NCBI GenBank assembly: GCA_965116595.1
Contig: OZ220708.1
Coordinates: 620,001-684,000, forward strand
DNA length: 64,000 bases
Direction of reading: 5' to 3'
Origin: G963663315 sp963668255
GTDB lineage: Bacteria; Pseudomonadota; Gammaproteobacteria; Arenicellales; Poriferihabitantaceae
Shown here piece by piece: positions 27,296 through 36,543 of the stretch (positions are counted from its first letter, which is position 1; each line of letters begins with the position of its first letter). Below the pieces are notes generated by a model that worked only from the letters and a program-made list of their open reading frames with translations, ran no database searches and was not told where the DNA came from. The position numbers and the translations under genes were made by a program.

Positions 27296-29218
27296 TCAAA
27301 GCCGGTCTTCGAATATTTCTATCTCGGCGCCATCGCGTAACGACTGCTGAAAAGTGCTGAAGGCGCCCAGCCCATCACGAATCAGCAAACGCTGCTGCAA
27401 CTCGGCCTTTAGCTCTTCATCAGCATCTGACGGATTACCCTGCCGTACCTCTTCCAGGACGTACAGGGCATAGTCGCCATTGTTTAGTACGACACCACCA
27501 AAATTGACACTGCCTATGGCAGGCTTTGAGTGGGAGAAAACCGCATCACCCAGCAACCGTAATTCGTCAGATATGTCTGACCTGTGTTCCGCCAGTTGCC
27601 AACTGTCAAGATTATGGGCAACGACTGTCTGGTCCCATTCTTCCAGATCCCTGCCACCGGATTCAAGTCTGATCAACAAATCCGAACCGAGCGTCAACAC
27701 CTGTTCCCGGGATTCCTCGAAACGAATCGCATCGATCACTTCCTGTTTTACCGCTTCCAGAGGCAGCAGGGCAGCAGGCCTGTAGCCCGTTTTGTGTACG
27801 GCCACCAGTTTGTCAAAGCCGATTTCGATGGCAGGACTGAGCAGATCCTCATTCAACACATCTTCGGAGAATGCGGCCCGTCGAACCGCAGCTTCCGAGG
27901 CAATGCCGGCGCCAGAGTCGGCGCTGAACCAGTCACTGGACATGATCTCAAGATCAAGTTCCTCAGCCACAACCGCAATGTCATCAGGGTTTTCGAACAC
28001 CAGATTCTTGAATGATTCAGCGAGTTCTCCAAACAGCTTCTCTGCCTGAATTTCTCTGGCTTCTGCTTCAACTTCGTTGCGAACATCAGCCAACGGTTTC
28101 TGAGCACTTTCCTGCAGCCGATCCAGTCTGATGATATGGTATCCGAAACGGGTCTCAATCGGGCCTGCAATCTCGCCCACAACCATCCCGTAGACCGCAT
28201 CCTCAAACGGCTTGACCATTTGACCCCGTGCAATCGTGCCCAAGTCTCCCCCATTTTGCGCCGATCCTGTGTCATCGGAATGTTCTGATGCCAGTTCAGC
28301 AAAATCGGCGCCCCGTCTGGCCTGCTCCAATATTTCGGTTGCCCTCGCCAGTTTTCCCTGTTTTTCTTCAGTTGTTGAAGATTCACCGACACTGACCAGG
28401 ATATGGCTTGCCTGTCGGTTTTCCGGGGAAGTGTACCTGCCTTTGTTTTCTTCGTACAAAGCGTTTATTTCATCTTTTGATGGTTGTATTGAAGCAGACA
28501 GCAACTCAATACTCAGCTCGATGAAATCCACTTTGATCTCTTCTTCGGAGCGGAAACGTTCAATATTTCTATCGTAGTAAGCTGTAATCTGATCGTCACT
28601 CACTATGATTTGGTCAAAGTATTGCCCCGTCTCGATAATCGCATATCGGGCACTGCGTGTTTGTCCCTGTAGTCGTAATATCCGGTTCAGTTCTGATTCA
28701 GTATAAAAGGAGGATTGACTGATGCCGTCTATCAGTTGGTTGATGATGCTATTGGTGCGCTGGAACTGCTCGAACTGTTGGGGGGTATAACGATTTGCGC
28801 TTAGTACCCGCTGATAGAGTTCTGCATCAAATTGGCCTTCATTCTGAAATGAAGGGTAATTCCGGATGACTTCTTTCAGATGACCATCATCAAAACGAAA
28901 ATTGTTCTCGAAGGTATATTCGAGCAACAACCGGTTGTCGATCAAATTTTCGATAACCTGTTGTTTGATTCCGAGGTTATCAAGCATTTCCGGGGAAATA
29001 CGGCTATTGAACTGCTGTGCCAGTTGCTGGCGTCGTTGATCCAGATCCTGCTGATAGGCAATGACCGAAATTTCGTCCCCATTCACCCTGGCGGCCGGAA
29101 TTTCACTACCTCCCTCGAAATAGGAATTAATCCCCCAGAGCGCGAATGGTATGGTGATCAGGATGACGATCACCCATGCCAGCCATCCGGTTGCACGCTC
29201 ACGAATTGCCACTAGCAT
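27296..29218 (-). CDS. ppiD: Periplasmic folding chaperone / peptidyl-prolyl isomerase PpiD
   Basis: PpiD is anchored in the inner membrane and assists folding of exported proteins at the Sec exit. The 640 residues show a short cytoplasmic start, one transmembrane helix at about 13-31 (WLAWVIVILITIPFALWGI), a SurA-like chaperone N-domain (VNGDEISVIAYQQDLDQRR) and one parvulin domain at about 265-365 (ASHILVSV ... GGDLGTIARGQMVKPFEDAV ... GPIETRFGYHIIRLD). The lon-hupB-tRNA-ppiD order is conserved with pseudomonads. Confidence 0.95.
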   Translation of the reverse strand: MLVAIRERATGWLAWVIVILITIPFALWGINSYFEGGSEIPAARVNGDEISVIAYQQDLDQRRQQLAQQFNSRISPEMLDNLGIKQQVIENLIDNRLLLEYTFENNFRFDDGHLKEVIRNYPSFQNEGQFDAELYQRVLSANRYTPQQFEQFQRTNSIINQLIDGISQSSFYTESELNRILRLQGQTRSARYAIIETGQYFDQIIVSDDQITAYYDRNIERFRSEEEIKVDFIELSIELLSASIQPSKDEINALYEENKGRYTSPENRQASHILVSVGESSTTEEKQGKLARATEILEQARRGADFAELASEHSDDTGSAQNGGDLGTIARGQMVKPFEDAVYGMVVGEIAGPIETRFGYHIIRLDRLQESAQKPLADVRNEVEAEAREIQAEKLFGELAESFKNLVFENPDDIAVVAEELDLEIMSSDWFSADSGAGIASEAAVRRAAFSEDVLNEDLLSPAIEIGFDKLVAVHKTGYRPAALLPLEAVKQEVIDAIRFEESREQVLTLGSDLLIRLESGGRDLEEWDQTVVAHNLDSWQLAEHRSDISDELRLLGDAVFSHSKPAIGSVNFGGVVLNNGDYALYVLEEVRQGNPSDADEELKAELQQRLLIRDGLGAFSTFQQSLRDGAEIEIFEDRL

Positions 29219-29311
29219 TGGAAAATCACCTTGTTATTTGTCTACAGGTTAATCCTGGGTCCAGACCCTGGGAAAACACAAGGACCGGAACCTCGTATTC
29301 TCCATAAGGAA

Positions 29312-29389
29312 TGGCGGAGCGGACGGGACTCGAACCCGCGACCCCCGGCGTGACAGGCCGGTATTCTAACCAAACTGAACTACCGCTCC
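29312..29389 (-). tRNA. tRNA-Asp (GTC)
   Basis: The minus strand folds as a tRNA: 5' acceptor GGAGCGG pairs with CCGCTCC, the anticodon loop CTGTCAC gives GTC, the T arm contains GGGTTCGAGTCCC, and CCA is encoded. The sequence is very close to the E. coli tRNA-Asp pattern, with one extra base in the D loop. Confidence 0.97.
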
Positions 29390-29397
29390 TGAAAACT

Positions 29398-29473
29398 TGG
29401 TGGGCGCTGCAGGGATCGAACCTGCGACCCTCGCCTTGTAAGGGCGATGCTCTCCCGGCTGAGCTAAGCGCCC
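29398..29473 (-). tRNA. tRNA-Val (TAC)
   Basis: Minus-strand cloverleaf of 76 nt: acceptor GGGCGCT pairs with AGCGCCC, anticodon loop CTTACAA gives TAC, T arm AGGTTCGATCCCT, and CCA is encoded. It lies 13 bp after hupB and 8 bp before tRNA-Asp, so all probably share a transcript. Confidence 0.97.
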
Positions 29474-29486
29474 GAGGAAAGGTGCG

Positions 29487-29759
29487 CTAGTCTACGGCAT
29501 CCCTGAGTGCTTTACCAGCCTTGAATTTAACTACTTTTGCCGCCGCTATCTGTATGGTTTCTCCGGTTCGTGGGTTGCGACCCGTTCGAGCAGCGCGATC
29601 GGAGACAGAAAAGGCGCCGAAACCAATCAACGAAACAGATTCACCGTCTGCCAATGCTGATTCAATTGATTGGAAAACGGCATCTACTGAGTTTCCTGCA
29701 TCTGATTTGGACAAATTCGCACGTGCTGCTACTGCATCTGTTAATTCTGATTTATTCAT
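29487..29759 (-). CDS. hupB: DNA-binding protein HU-beta
   Basis: HU is a small nucleoid protein that bends DNA as a dimer. The ATG at 29759 (MNKSELTDAVAARANLSKS) gives 90 residues, the exact family length; a slightly longer frame to 29780 is unlikely. The DNA-binding arm signature GFGAFSVSDRAARTGRNPRTGE is complete and the proline at the tip is present. It follows lon in the same direction with a 251-bp gap that probably holds its own promoter. Confidence 0.97.
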   Translation of the reverse strand: MNKSELTDAVAARANLSKSDAGNSVDAVFQSIESALADGESVSLIGFGAFSVSDRAARTGRNPRTGETIQIAAAKVVKFKAGKALRDAVD

Positions 29760-30010
29760 GTCACTCGTAATCCTCTTCAAAATTGTTCGTATTATTCCGG
29801 GACTGTAACCGTGTTTAAAACTTTAGAATCCCGATTGATTTTCTTTATTTTAATTCCTGCTCCGAGCGCCATAGATGGAAAATCATAATCGGTTTTCCTG
29901 ACTGCTCGTACCCGTGTGCAATTTAATCACAAAATTATTCACCTGAAAAGCAATAAAACCCTACTCCCCCCGGAAGCCAATAAAAAATTATTCCTTGACC
30001 GTCGAAACCA

Positions 30011-32455
30011 TCAATGTGCAGTGACGCCCGATTGTGCATCTTCTGACTTTAACCGTTTTTCCTTATCCGGTTCCGGTTTGCCCTCGATTTCATCATCAGG
30101 AAGTGTTTTTGGCATATGCTCGAGCGCAATCGCAATCACTTCATCAATCCAGTTAGCCGGTTTTATCTCGAGATTCTGTCTGACTTTTACTGGAATTTCC
30201 TGCAAATCCCGAACATTTTCATGTGGGATTACAGCAGTCTTGATGCCGGCACGATGAGCGGCCAACAGTTTTTCCTTCAATCCGCCAATCGGCAATACTT
30301 CTCCGCGCAAGGTAATCTCCCCCGTCATGGCAACCGAAGATAATGCGGGAATACCGGTTAACGCAGATACAATGGAAGTACACATGCCTATTCCCGCGCT
30401 CGGACCATCTTTCGGTGTCGCACCTTCCGGGACATGCAAATGAATATCCTTGTTTTCATAAAACGATGAGTCTATTCCCCATTGCCTGGAGCGACTGCGT
30501 ACGACGCTGATCGCTGCCTTGATCGATTCCTGCATTACGTCGCCCAGTTTTCCCGTATATAAATGCTTGCCCTTACCCGGCATTACGGCGGCTTCGATTG
30601 TCAGCAACTCGCCACCCACTTCAGTCCATGCCAGACCGGTGACCTGACCGACCTTGTTGTCTTTCTCAACTTCATTTCTTCGGAATCGTTTCACACCGAG
30701 ATACTTTTCGAGGCCGCTGGGGACAACACGGATATTCCTGGTTGATTTCTTCAGCAGCATTTCTTTCACTGCCTTGCGATAGATTTTTGATATCTCACGC
30801 TCCAGGTTTCGCACCCCTGACTCACGGGTATACGATTTTATGATCTCTTTCACCGAATTCATGGTAATCAGCACTTCATTTTCCTTCAAGCCATTGTTCT
30901 TTCGCTGTTTTGGTAGAAGGTAGAGTTTGGCTATTTCGAGTTTTTCCTCATCCGTGTAGCCGGAAATCCGGATGACTTCCATCCGGTCCAGCAATGGGCT
31001 GGGAATATTCAGAGTGTTGGCTGTTGCAATGAACATCACGTCAGAAAGGTCATAATCGACCTCGAGATAATGATCCCCGAACTTGTGATTTTGTTCAGGG
31101 TCGAGCACTTCGAGCAATGCCGAAGACGGGTCGCCTCTGAAGTCCATCGACATCTTGTCGACCTCATCCAGCATGAACAATGGATTCCTGGTTTTCACTT
31201 TAGCCAGATTCTGGATAATCTTGCCTGGCATCGACCCGATATAGGTTCTCCTGTGGCCACGTATTTCCGCTTCGTCGCGCACGCCGCCAAGAGACATCCG
31301 GATGAATTTTCGATTGGTCGCTCTGGCAATCGACTCACCGAGCGAAGTTTTCCCGACACCGGGTGGGCCGACCAGACACAGGATTGCAGCCTTGGATTTC
31401 TTCACCCGTTTTTGTACTGCCAGGTACTCAAGGATGCGGTCTTTCACCTTCTCCAGGCCATAATGATCGTCATCCAGCACTTTTTGCGATTTCATCAGGT
31501 TCCTGGAAACCCTTGAACTCGCCTTCCAGGGTACAGCCAGCAACCAGTCAATATAGTTTCTGACTACGGTCGCTTCAGCCGACATCGGCGACATCATTTT
31601 TAACTTTTTCAACTCTCCCTCGGCTTTCTCCATCGCCTCCCCGGACATCCCTGATTGCGCAATTCTCATCGCCAGATCATCACTCTCGCCGGTACCGCCG
31701 CTTTCATCCATATCCCCAAGTTCTTTTTGAATGGCCTTGATCTGTTCATTCAAATAATACTCGCGCTGGCTTTTTTCCATTTGCTTCTTGACCCGGGTCC
31801 GAATCCGTTTCTCAATCTGCAGCAAATCGATCTCGGAATCCATCACGCCAAAAATATGCTCCAGTCGCTCCCAGGGGCCGATCAACTCCAGGATCTCTTG
31901 TTTCTCCTCGTTTTTCAGATTCAGATGTGCCGCAATGGTGTCAGCAACCCGGCCCAGATTATCGATACCGCTCAATGAGGTAAGAATCTCGGGAGGGATT
32001 TTGGAATTCAGCTTGACATATTTCTCGAACTCGGCCGTCACGGTTCGCAATAACACATCTGATTCCCTGGTTGCGATCATCTTGTCCTCGATCAGCTCTG
32101 CTTCAACCAGAAAGCAATCATCATCAGGGGCTTCGCCTCTGACATATCGAACAATTTGAGCGCGTCGCTCGCCTTCCACCAAAACCTTTACAGCTCCATC
32201 CGGCATTTTCAGCATCTGCAGTATCGAAGCCACTGTACCGGTACCATAAATATCCTGAATCTCCGGATTATCCCGATCTGCGGCTTTTTGTGCGACCAGC
32301 AGAATATTCTTGCCTCCCTGCATTGCAATTTCCAGGGCTCTGATGGATTTTACCCGACCGACAAACAAGGGTATGACCATATGGGGGAAAACAACCACGT
32401 CCCTTAACGGTAAAACAGGAAGTTCAAGCTTTTCTTTGAATTTCGGATCAGTCAT
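30011..32455 (-). CDS. lon: ATP-dependent protease Lon
   Basis: Lon is a soluble hexameric AAA+ protease that degrades damaged and regulatory proteins. The 814 residues have an N-terminal substrate domain (PVLPLRDVVVFPHMVIPLFVGR), the P-loop GPPGVGKT at 363-370, the Walker B FMLDEVDKM, and a C-terminal serine/lysine protease domain with S686 (PKDGPSAGIG) and K729 (GGLKEKL). All are intact. The 192 bp upstream hold no recognised gene. A heat-shock promoter may lie there but I did not find a convincing one. Confidence 0.98.
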   Translation of the reverse strand: MTDPKFKEKLELPVLPLRDVVVFPHMVIPLFVGRVKSIRALEIAMQGGKNILLVAQKAADRDNPEIQDIYGTGTVASILQMLKMPDGAVKVLVEGERRAQIVRYVRGEAPDDDCFLVEAELIEDKMIATRESDVLLRTVTAEFEKYVKLNSKIPPEILTSLSGIDNLGRVADTIAAHLNLKNEEKQEILELIGPWERLEHIFGVMDSEIDLLQIEKRIRTRVKKQMEKSQREYYLNEQIKAIQKELGDMDESGGTGESDDLAMRIAQSGMSGEAMEKAEGELKKLKMMSPMSAEATVVRNYIDWLLAVPWKASSRVSRNLMKSQKVLDDDHYGLEKVKDRILEYLAVQKRVKKSKAAILCLVGPPGVGKTSLGESIARATNRKFIRMSLGGVRDEAEIRGHRRTYIGSMPGKIIQNLAKVKTRNPLFMLDEVDKMSMDFRGDPSSALLEVLDPEQNHKFGDHYLEVDYDLSDVMFIATANTLNIPSPLLDRMEVIRISGYTDEEKLEIAKLYLLPKQRKNNGLKENEVLITMNSVKEIIKSYTRESGVRNLEREISKIYRKAVKEMLLKKSTRNIRVVPSGLEKYLGVKRFRRNEVEKDNKVGQVTGLAWTEVGGELLTIEAAVMPGKGKHLYTGKLGDVMQESIKAAISVVRSRSRQWGIDSSFYENKDIHLHVPEGATPKDGPSAGIGMCTSIVSALTGIPALSSVAMTGEITLRGEVLPIGGLKEKLLAAHRAGIKTAVIPHENVRDLQEIPVKVRQNLEIKPANWIDEVIAIALEHMPKTLPDDEIEGKPEPDKEKRLKSEDAQSGVTAH

Positions 32456-32647
32456 TTTCAGGTTGATTTGAGCTGCTTTTTCGTTGGGTTCAATAAAATT
32501 CAGGGGTTCTTGTTTCAGCCTTTTGGCAAGTCAGGCAAGCACATGTTCCAGCCACCACCAAGCCGAATCTGCATTGAGGATAACACATTATAATCCTGCG
32601 ATGACTGCCTTTTGACCCACCAGGACTATTTCATCAGGAAAATTCGC

Positions 32648-33232
32648 TCAACACACCTCTAAACCAAACTGTTTGGCGACATCGACAAACAGGTGCCATA
32701 GGGACAATGCAAATCCTCTTGGGATGAATATTTCATATCCCCCTTCTGTCATGCACAGAGTCACTCCGACATGGTGTATCACCGAAGAAGCCACAGATCC
32801 GACGGGAAATACGGATTCCCGAAGGTCAAGCGGAAGAAACCGATTGAGAAATTCCGCCGCATCCGGCCCTGAAATCAGAAGCCGGGTCCTGGAATGAGAA
32901 ATATCGAGGACGGTTCCCCGCTCGGCATCAATGTCCGGCGCCTGAATGCCACATAACCACCACTTCAAAGGTTCGACACGCAATGCTGAACCCGTGGGTG
33001 ACGATACAGACCGGCACGGCGCCGGCGCCAGGTCAGCGCCGATCGCATCTGCGACCTGCTTGCCAACCTGATCCACCGTATCCGGCCACGCAGCGACCTG
33101 ATACAACACCGGATCAGCCAGTTCCTGGAGAATGACTCCAGGCGTATCGTCAGCGCCCAAAGTGCCGAATTTGCCGATACCATAGTGCCCGGCCAACGCT
33201 GATGCGCGTATCACTTTACCCTGATCAACCAT
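32648..33232 (-). CDS. soxG: Sarcosine oxidase-type gamma subunit (SoxG / MgdD-like)
   Basis: Small gamma subunit of a heterotetrameric N-methyl amino-acid oxidase. The ATG at 33232 (MVDQGKVIRASALAGHYG) overlaps the alpha-subunit stop by eight bases and gives 194 residues; the longer frame lies inside soxA. The C-terminal part resembles the folate-binding GcvT fold (VLDISHSRTRLLISGPDAAEFLNRFLPLD), as in known SoxG. Last gene of the soxBDAG operon. The same subunit set forms N-methylglutamate dehydrogenase, so the substrate is uncertain. Confidence 0.85.
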   Translation of the reverse strand: MVDQGKVIRASALAGHYGIGKFGTLGADDTPGVILQELADPVLYQVAAWPDTVDQVGKQVADAIGADLAPAPCRSVSSPTGSALRVEPLKWWLCGIQAPDIDAERGTVLDISHSRTRLLISGPDAAEFLNRFLPLDLRESVFPVGSVASSVIHHVGVTLCMTEGGYEIFIPRGFALSLWHLFVDVAKQFGLEVC

Positions 33233-36227
33233 ACATTCTTTCCCCATCCGGGTCATACATGTGCGGTGAGATAATTTCCACCTCGACATTACCCTTGCGC
33301 ACCGGGTCGGCAGCAATCACGGTTTTACCCTGCCATGCCGCAGCCCCCCCTGCAATGAATCCCAGTCCTATCCAGTGGCCCATTGACGGGGAATGGGTGA
33401 CGGCAGTGATCCAGCCTTCTCCCAATCCTGAAACCTTGTCCCGGGCACACAGGATCGCACCTGCATTGAAGGTCTGACTGATGTCTTTGGGTTTGATGCC
33501 GACCAGTTTCGGGCGGTCTTCACGCATCAGTTCGGGGCGTGCTCGAAGTGCGCTGCCGATATATGACTTGTTCGGCGACGCCATTCTGCCAAGACCGGCA
33601 TCGTCGATGGTTATTCGTCCATCAAGCTCTACACCGGTAACATGACCCTTTTCGACCCGCATTGCACCAAGTGCTTCTGTTCCGTATAGACAGCCGCCGA
33701 GTGGTTCAGCGGCAGCCCACAGCAGATCCATCAATAACGGGGCATAATCCGCAGGCACATAGACCTCGAACGCCATCTCACCGGAGAAACTGATTCGGGC
33801 AATCCGGCAGGGAATATCTCCCTCCAGGGTCGTCTCAATCAATCCCATGAACGGCAAGCTATCGTTGGACACTGCTTCGGACTCCGTAACACAACTGTTC
33901 AGCACATCACGCGAGCGTGGACCTGCCACAGCACAACCGGCCCATTGCTCGGATACAGAAGTCACATGAATCCGCAGGCTCTGCCAGCGGGTTTGCAATA
34001 ACTCTTCCAGAAACACCATCACCTTTGCCGCATGGGCCGTCGTCGTGGTCATGAAATATTCGGTCTCGGCAAGGCGCCAGGTGGTGCCATCATCCATGAC
34101 CAGCCCATCGTCCCTCAGCATGATGCCGTATCTCGCCTTGCCGACCGGCAGTTTGGCAAACGGATTAGTGTAGATGCGGTTAAGAAATTCGGTTGCGTCC
34201 GGGCCTTGAACGGCAATCTTGCCCAAAGAGGTCACATCGCACAGGCCGACACTGTTGCGGGTGGTTTCTGTCTCCCGGACATAGGCTTCGCTGATCCCTT
34301 CTCCTGCCCGTGCAAAATACCAGGGGCGGTGCCATAGTCCTGCCATCGTCATCGTCGCGCCATGCTCAAGATTCCAGTTGTGCATCGGTGTGCGACGCAG
34401 CGGCCTGAAGTGTTCTGCGACATTCCTTCCGGAAAGCGCGCCGATAGCAACCGGGGTATAGGGCGGCCTGAAAGTGGTTGTGCCGACTTCGGGAATTTCC
34501 TTGCCGAGGGCCTCGGCCATCAATGCAAGACCGATGATATTGCCGACCTTGCCGCCATCGGTGGCCATTCCCAATGTGGTATATCGTTTCAGGTGTTCAA
34601 CTGAGACAAAGCCTTCCCGGTGTGCAAGCCGGATATCATCGGTGGTCACATCATGCTGCGGGTCAACCAGACTTTTTTGCTTCATGCCCGGCGCCCTGAC
34701 TTCATAAAGTGGCTGAATCGGATTCTCCCAACCACCGGTCTTCGGTGGAGTTTTCCGACGAGTCGAACAGCCGAGTTGCCGGGCTGCCCTGGCGCCTGCC
34801 GAGTGACCGGAAATCAGGCATGCGTCAGTATTCCAGACACCGGCTGCAGCCCCTGCCATGTATATCGGTTCACTGCATTCGGGGGCGACGAAGCAGGCTT
34901 GTTCCTGATTCCATACCGGCTTCACACCCCGATGCGAAATCAGGTTTACCACCGGCGACCAGCCGCCTGATATCAACGCCAGATCACATGATTCAGACCC
35001 CTTCATGACCCAGCCATGGTCGGCTACCGCTGCGATATCCAATGACTTGACACAACTGGAACCACGCGCCATGAGCGGAGCGGAGCGTGTATTCACCCCC
35101 ACGCCGCAGTCACCCAACATCGCCATCATTAACTCGGAAACCACAGTACGGACATCGTGCAGGGTCACGCTCGCACCTGCCCGTGAAAGCGCCGCTGCGG
35201 ATTGATAAGCAGAATCGTTGTTGGTCGCAACTACAATTTTCTGTCCCGGTAAAACCCCATATCGATGCAGGTAGGCACTGCCTGCACTTGCCGTCATCAC
35301 GCCCGGCAGATCATTGTTGCCAAATGCAATCTGCCTCTCTATCGCACCGGTTGCCAGAATGGTTTGCCTGGCGCGGATTGTCCAGAATCGCTGACGTGGG
35401 CTGTGCGGATCCGGTGTCGCAATATGGTCGGTTACCCTTTCCAGCAATCCCGCAGCGCCATAGTCATACAGACCAAAAACTGTAGTACGGGTCATCACCC
35501 GAACACCTGCCTCTTCCAGTTTGCCGATCAGCCCGGTGCGCTGATTTTCAGATTCGATTTCGGGTTGGTTTAATAATTCACCACCCATCTCGCAGTCCTG
35601 TTCGACCAGTAGAACATCAAGCCCGGCTTTGGCGCAAACCAGCGCAGCAGACATGCCCGCAGGACCAGCGCCTGCTACCAGAACATCACAAAAGCCGTGC
35701 GCATGGTCATAACTGTCCGGGTCAGGTTGCCTCGATGCCGTACCCATACCCGCGGCCTTGCGGATAAATTTTTCACATTGCATCCAGAAGCCGGTGCCGC
35801 CACCCAGACTTTTTGGCAAACCTCTGATTTGCGGGCCCATGAACGTCTTGTAGTAGAACCCGGCGGATAAAAACCGGCTAAACATATTGTTGATCGATCC
35901 GATATCGTATCTGACATTCGGCCATGCGTTCTGACCTGTTGCAACCAGTCCCTGGTACAACTCCTGTGTGGTTGCCTTTACATTCGGCTCCAACCGGGCG
36001 CCTGTTCCGACGGTCACCATGGCACCGGATTCCTCGACACCGGCAGACATAATGCCGCGGGGACGGTGATATTTAAAACTCCGGCCCAATACTTGCTGGT
36101 TGTTGGCCAGTAATGCAGAAGCCAGGGTATCACCGTGAAATCCGGTCATGCTTTTCCCATCCCAGGTGAAACTGATTTCTTTCAAGCGGTCAATGCGACC
36201 TCCTTCAGACAGTCTTTGTGCAGTCAT
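33225..36227 (-). CDS. soxA: Sarcosine oxidase-type alpha subunit (SoxA / MgdC-like)
   Basis: A 1000-residue subunit. In the family it carries NAD+ and a tetrahydrofolate-binding C-terminal half that captures the released C1 unit as methylene-THF. The N-terminal part has a ferredoxin-like segment FHGDTLASALLANN near residue 33. A dinucleotide-binding fold follows at about 183-215 (VLVAGAGPAGMSAALVCAKAG). The aminomethyltransferase-like domain runs from about 610 to the end (WYFARAGEG, GLCDVTSLGKIAVQGPDATEFLN). It overlaps soxD by four bases and soxG by eight. Confidence 0.93.
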   Translation of the reverse strand: MTAQRLSEGGRIDRLKEISFTWDGKSMTGFHGDTLASALLANNQQVLGRSFKYHRPRGIMSAGVEESGAMVTVGTGARLEPNVKATTQELYQGLVATGQNAWPNVRYDIGSINNMFSRFLSAGFYYKTFMGPQIRGLPKSLGGGTGFWMQCEKFIRKAAGMGTASRQPDPDSYDHAHGFCDVLVAGAGPAGMSAALVCAKAGLDVLLVEQDCEMGGELLNQPEIESENQRTGLIGKLEEAGVRVMTRTTVFGLYDYGAAGLLERVTDHIATPDPHSPRQRFWTIRARQTILATGAIERQIAFGNNDLPGVMTASAGSAYLHRYGVLPGQKIVVATNNDSAYQSAAALSRAGASVTLHDVRTVVSELMMAMLGDCGVGVNTRSAPLMARGSSCVKSLDIAAVADHGWVMKGSESCDLALISGGWSPVVNLISHRGVKPVWNQEQACFVAPECSEPIYMAGAAAGVWNTDACLISGHSAGARAARQLGCSTRRKTPPKTGGWENPIQPLYEVRAPGMKQKSLVDPQHDVTTDDIRLAHREGFVSVEHLKRYTTLGMATDGGKVGNIIGLALMAEALGKEIPEVGTTTFRPPYTPVAIGALSGRNVAEHFRPLRRTPMHNWNLEHGATMTMAGLWHRPWYFARAGEGISEAYVRETETTRNSVGLCDVTSLGKIAVQGPDATEFLNRIYTNPFAKLPVGKARYGIMLRDDGLVMDDGTTWRLAETEYFMTTTTAHAAKVMVFLEELLQTRWQSLRIHVTSVSEQWAGCAVAGPRSRDVLNSCVTESEAVSNDSLPFMGLIETTLEGDIPCRIARISFSGEMAFEVYVPADYAPLLMDLLWAAAEPLGGCLYGTEALGAMRVEKGHVTGVELDGRITIDDAGLGRMASPNKSYIGSALRARPELMREDRPKLVGIKPKDISQTFNAGAILCARDKVSGLGEGWITAVTHSPSMGHWIGLGFIAGGAAAWQGKTVIAADPVRKGNVEVEIISPHMYDPDGERMYG

Positions 36228-36532
36228 TCTTCAGTTTTCCGGACCGATTCGACCTGCTTCGCAAGCACCCCGGCGATGCCGTCATGGGCAGGACGTACAG
36301 AGTGAATTTGATGAGTCATGGTATCGCGTTCAACGATCAACCACATACGACAGCCATTGACATGGTGCCAGGTTTCAGACTGCACACCACGAATATTGTC
36401 GCGTAGAAAGACGGCTTCGTACCACTCATCCGCCCCGGCATCGAGTTCAGGCCAGACGACCGAAGCGTCACCCCCATAACCAAATTCGGAGTGATCACGC
36501 TCTCCACAAAACGGACAATTGATTCGGATCAT
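36224..36532 (-). CDS. soxD: Sarcosine oxidase-type delta subunit (SoxD / MgdB-like)
   Basis: A 102-residue zinc-binding delta subunit. The N-terminal CPFCGERDHSEF and the later WHHVNGCRMW supply the cysteine and histidine ligands expected for SoxD. It lies 11 bp after soxB and its stop overlaps the soxA start. Its only known role is structural within the heterotetramer. Confidence 0.92.
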   Translation of the reverse strand: MIRINCPFCGERDHSEFGYGGDASVVWPELDAGADEWYEAVFLRDNIRGVQSETWHHVNGCRMWLIVERDTMTHQIHSVRPAHDGIAGVLAKQVESVRKTEE

Positions 36533-36543
36533 ATTTTTTGACC

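Noticed and set aside
29221..29311. GGGTC/GACCC hairpin after tRNA-Asp
   Set aside because: It is short and could be a coincidence. ppiD may be transcribed with the tRNAs, so a terminator is not supported.
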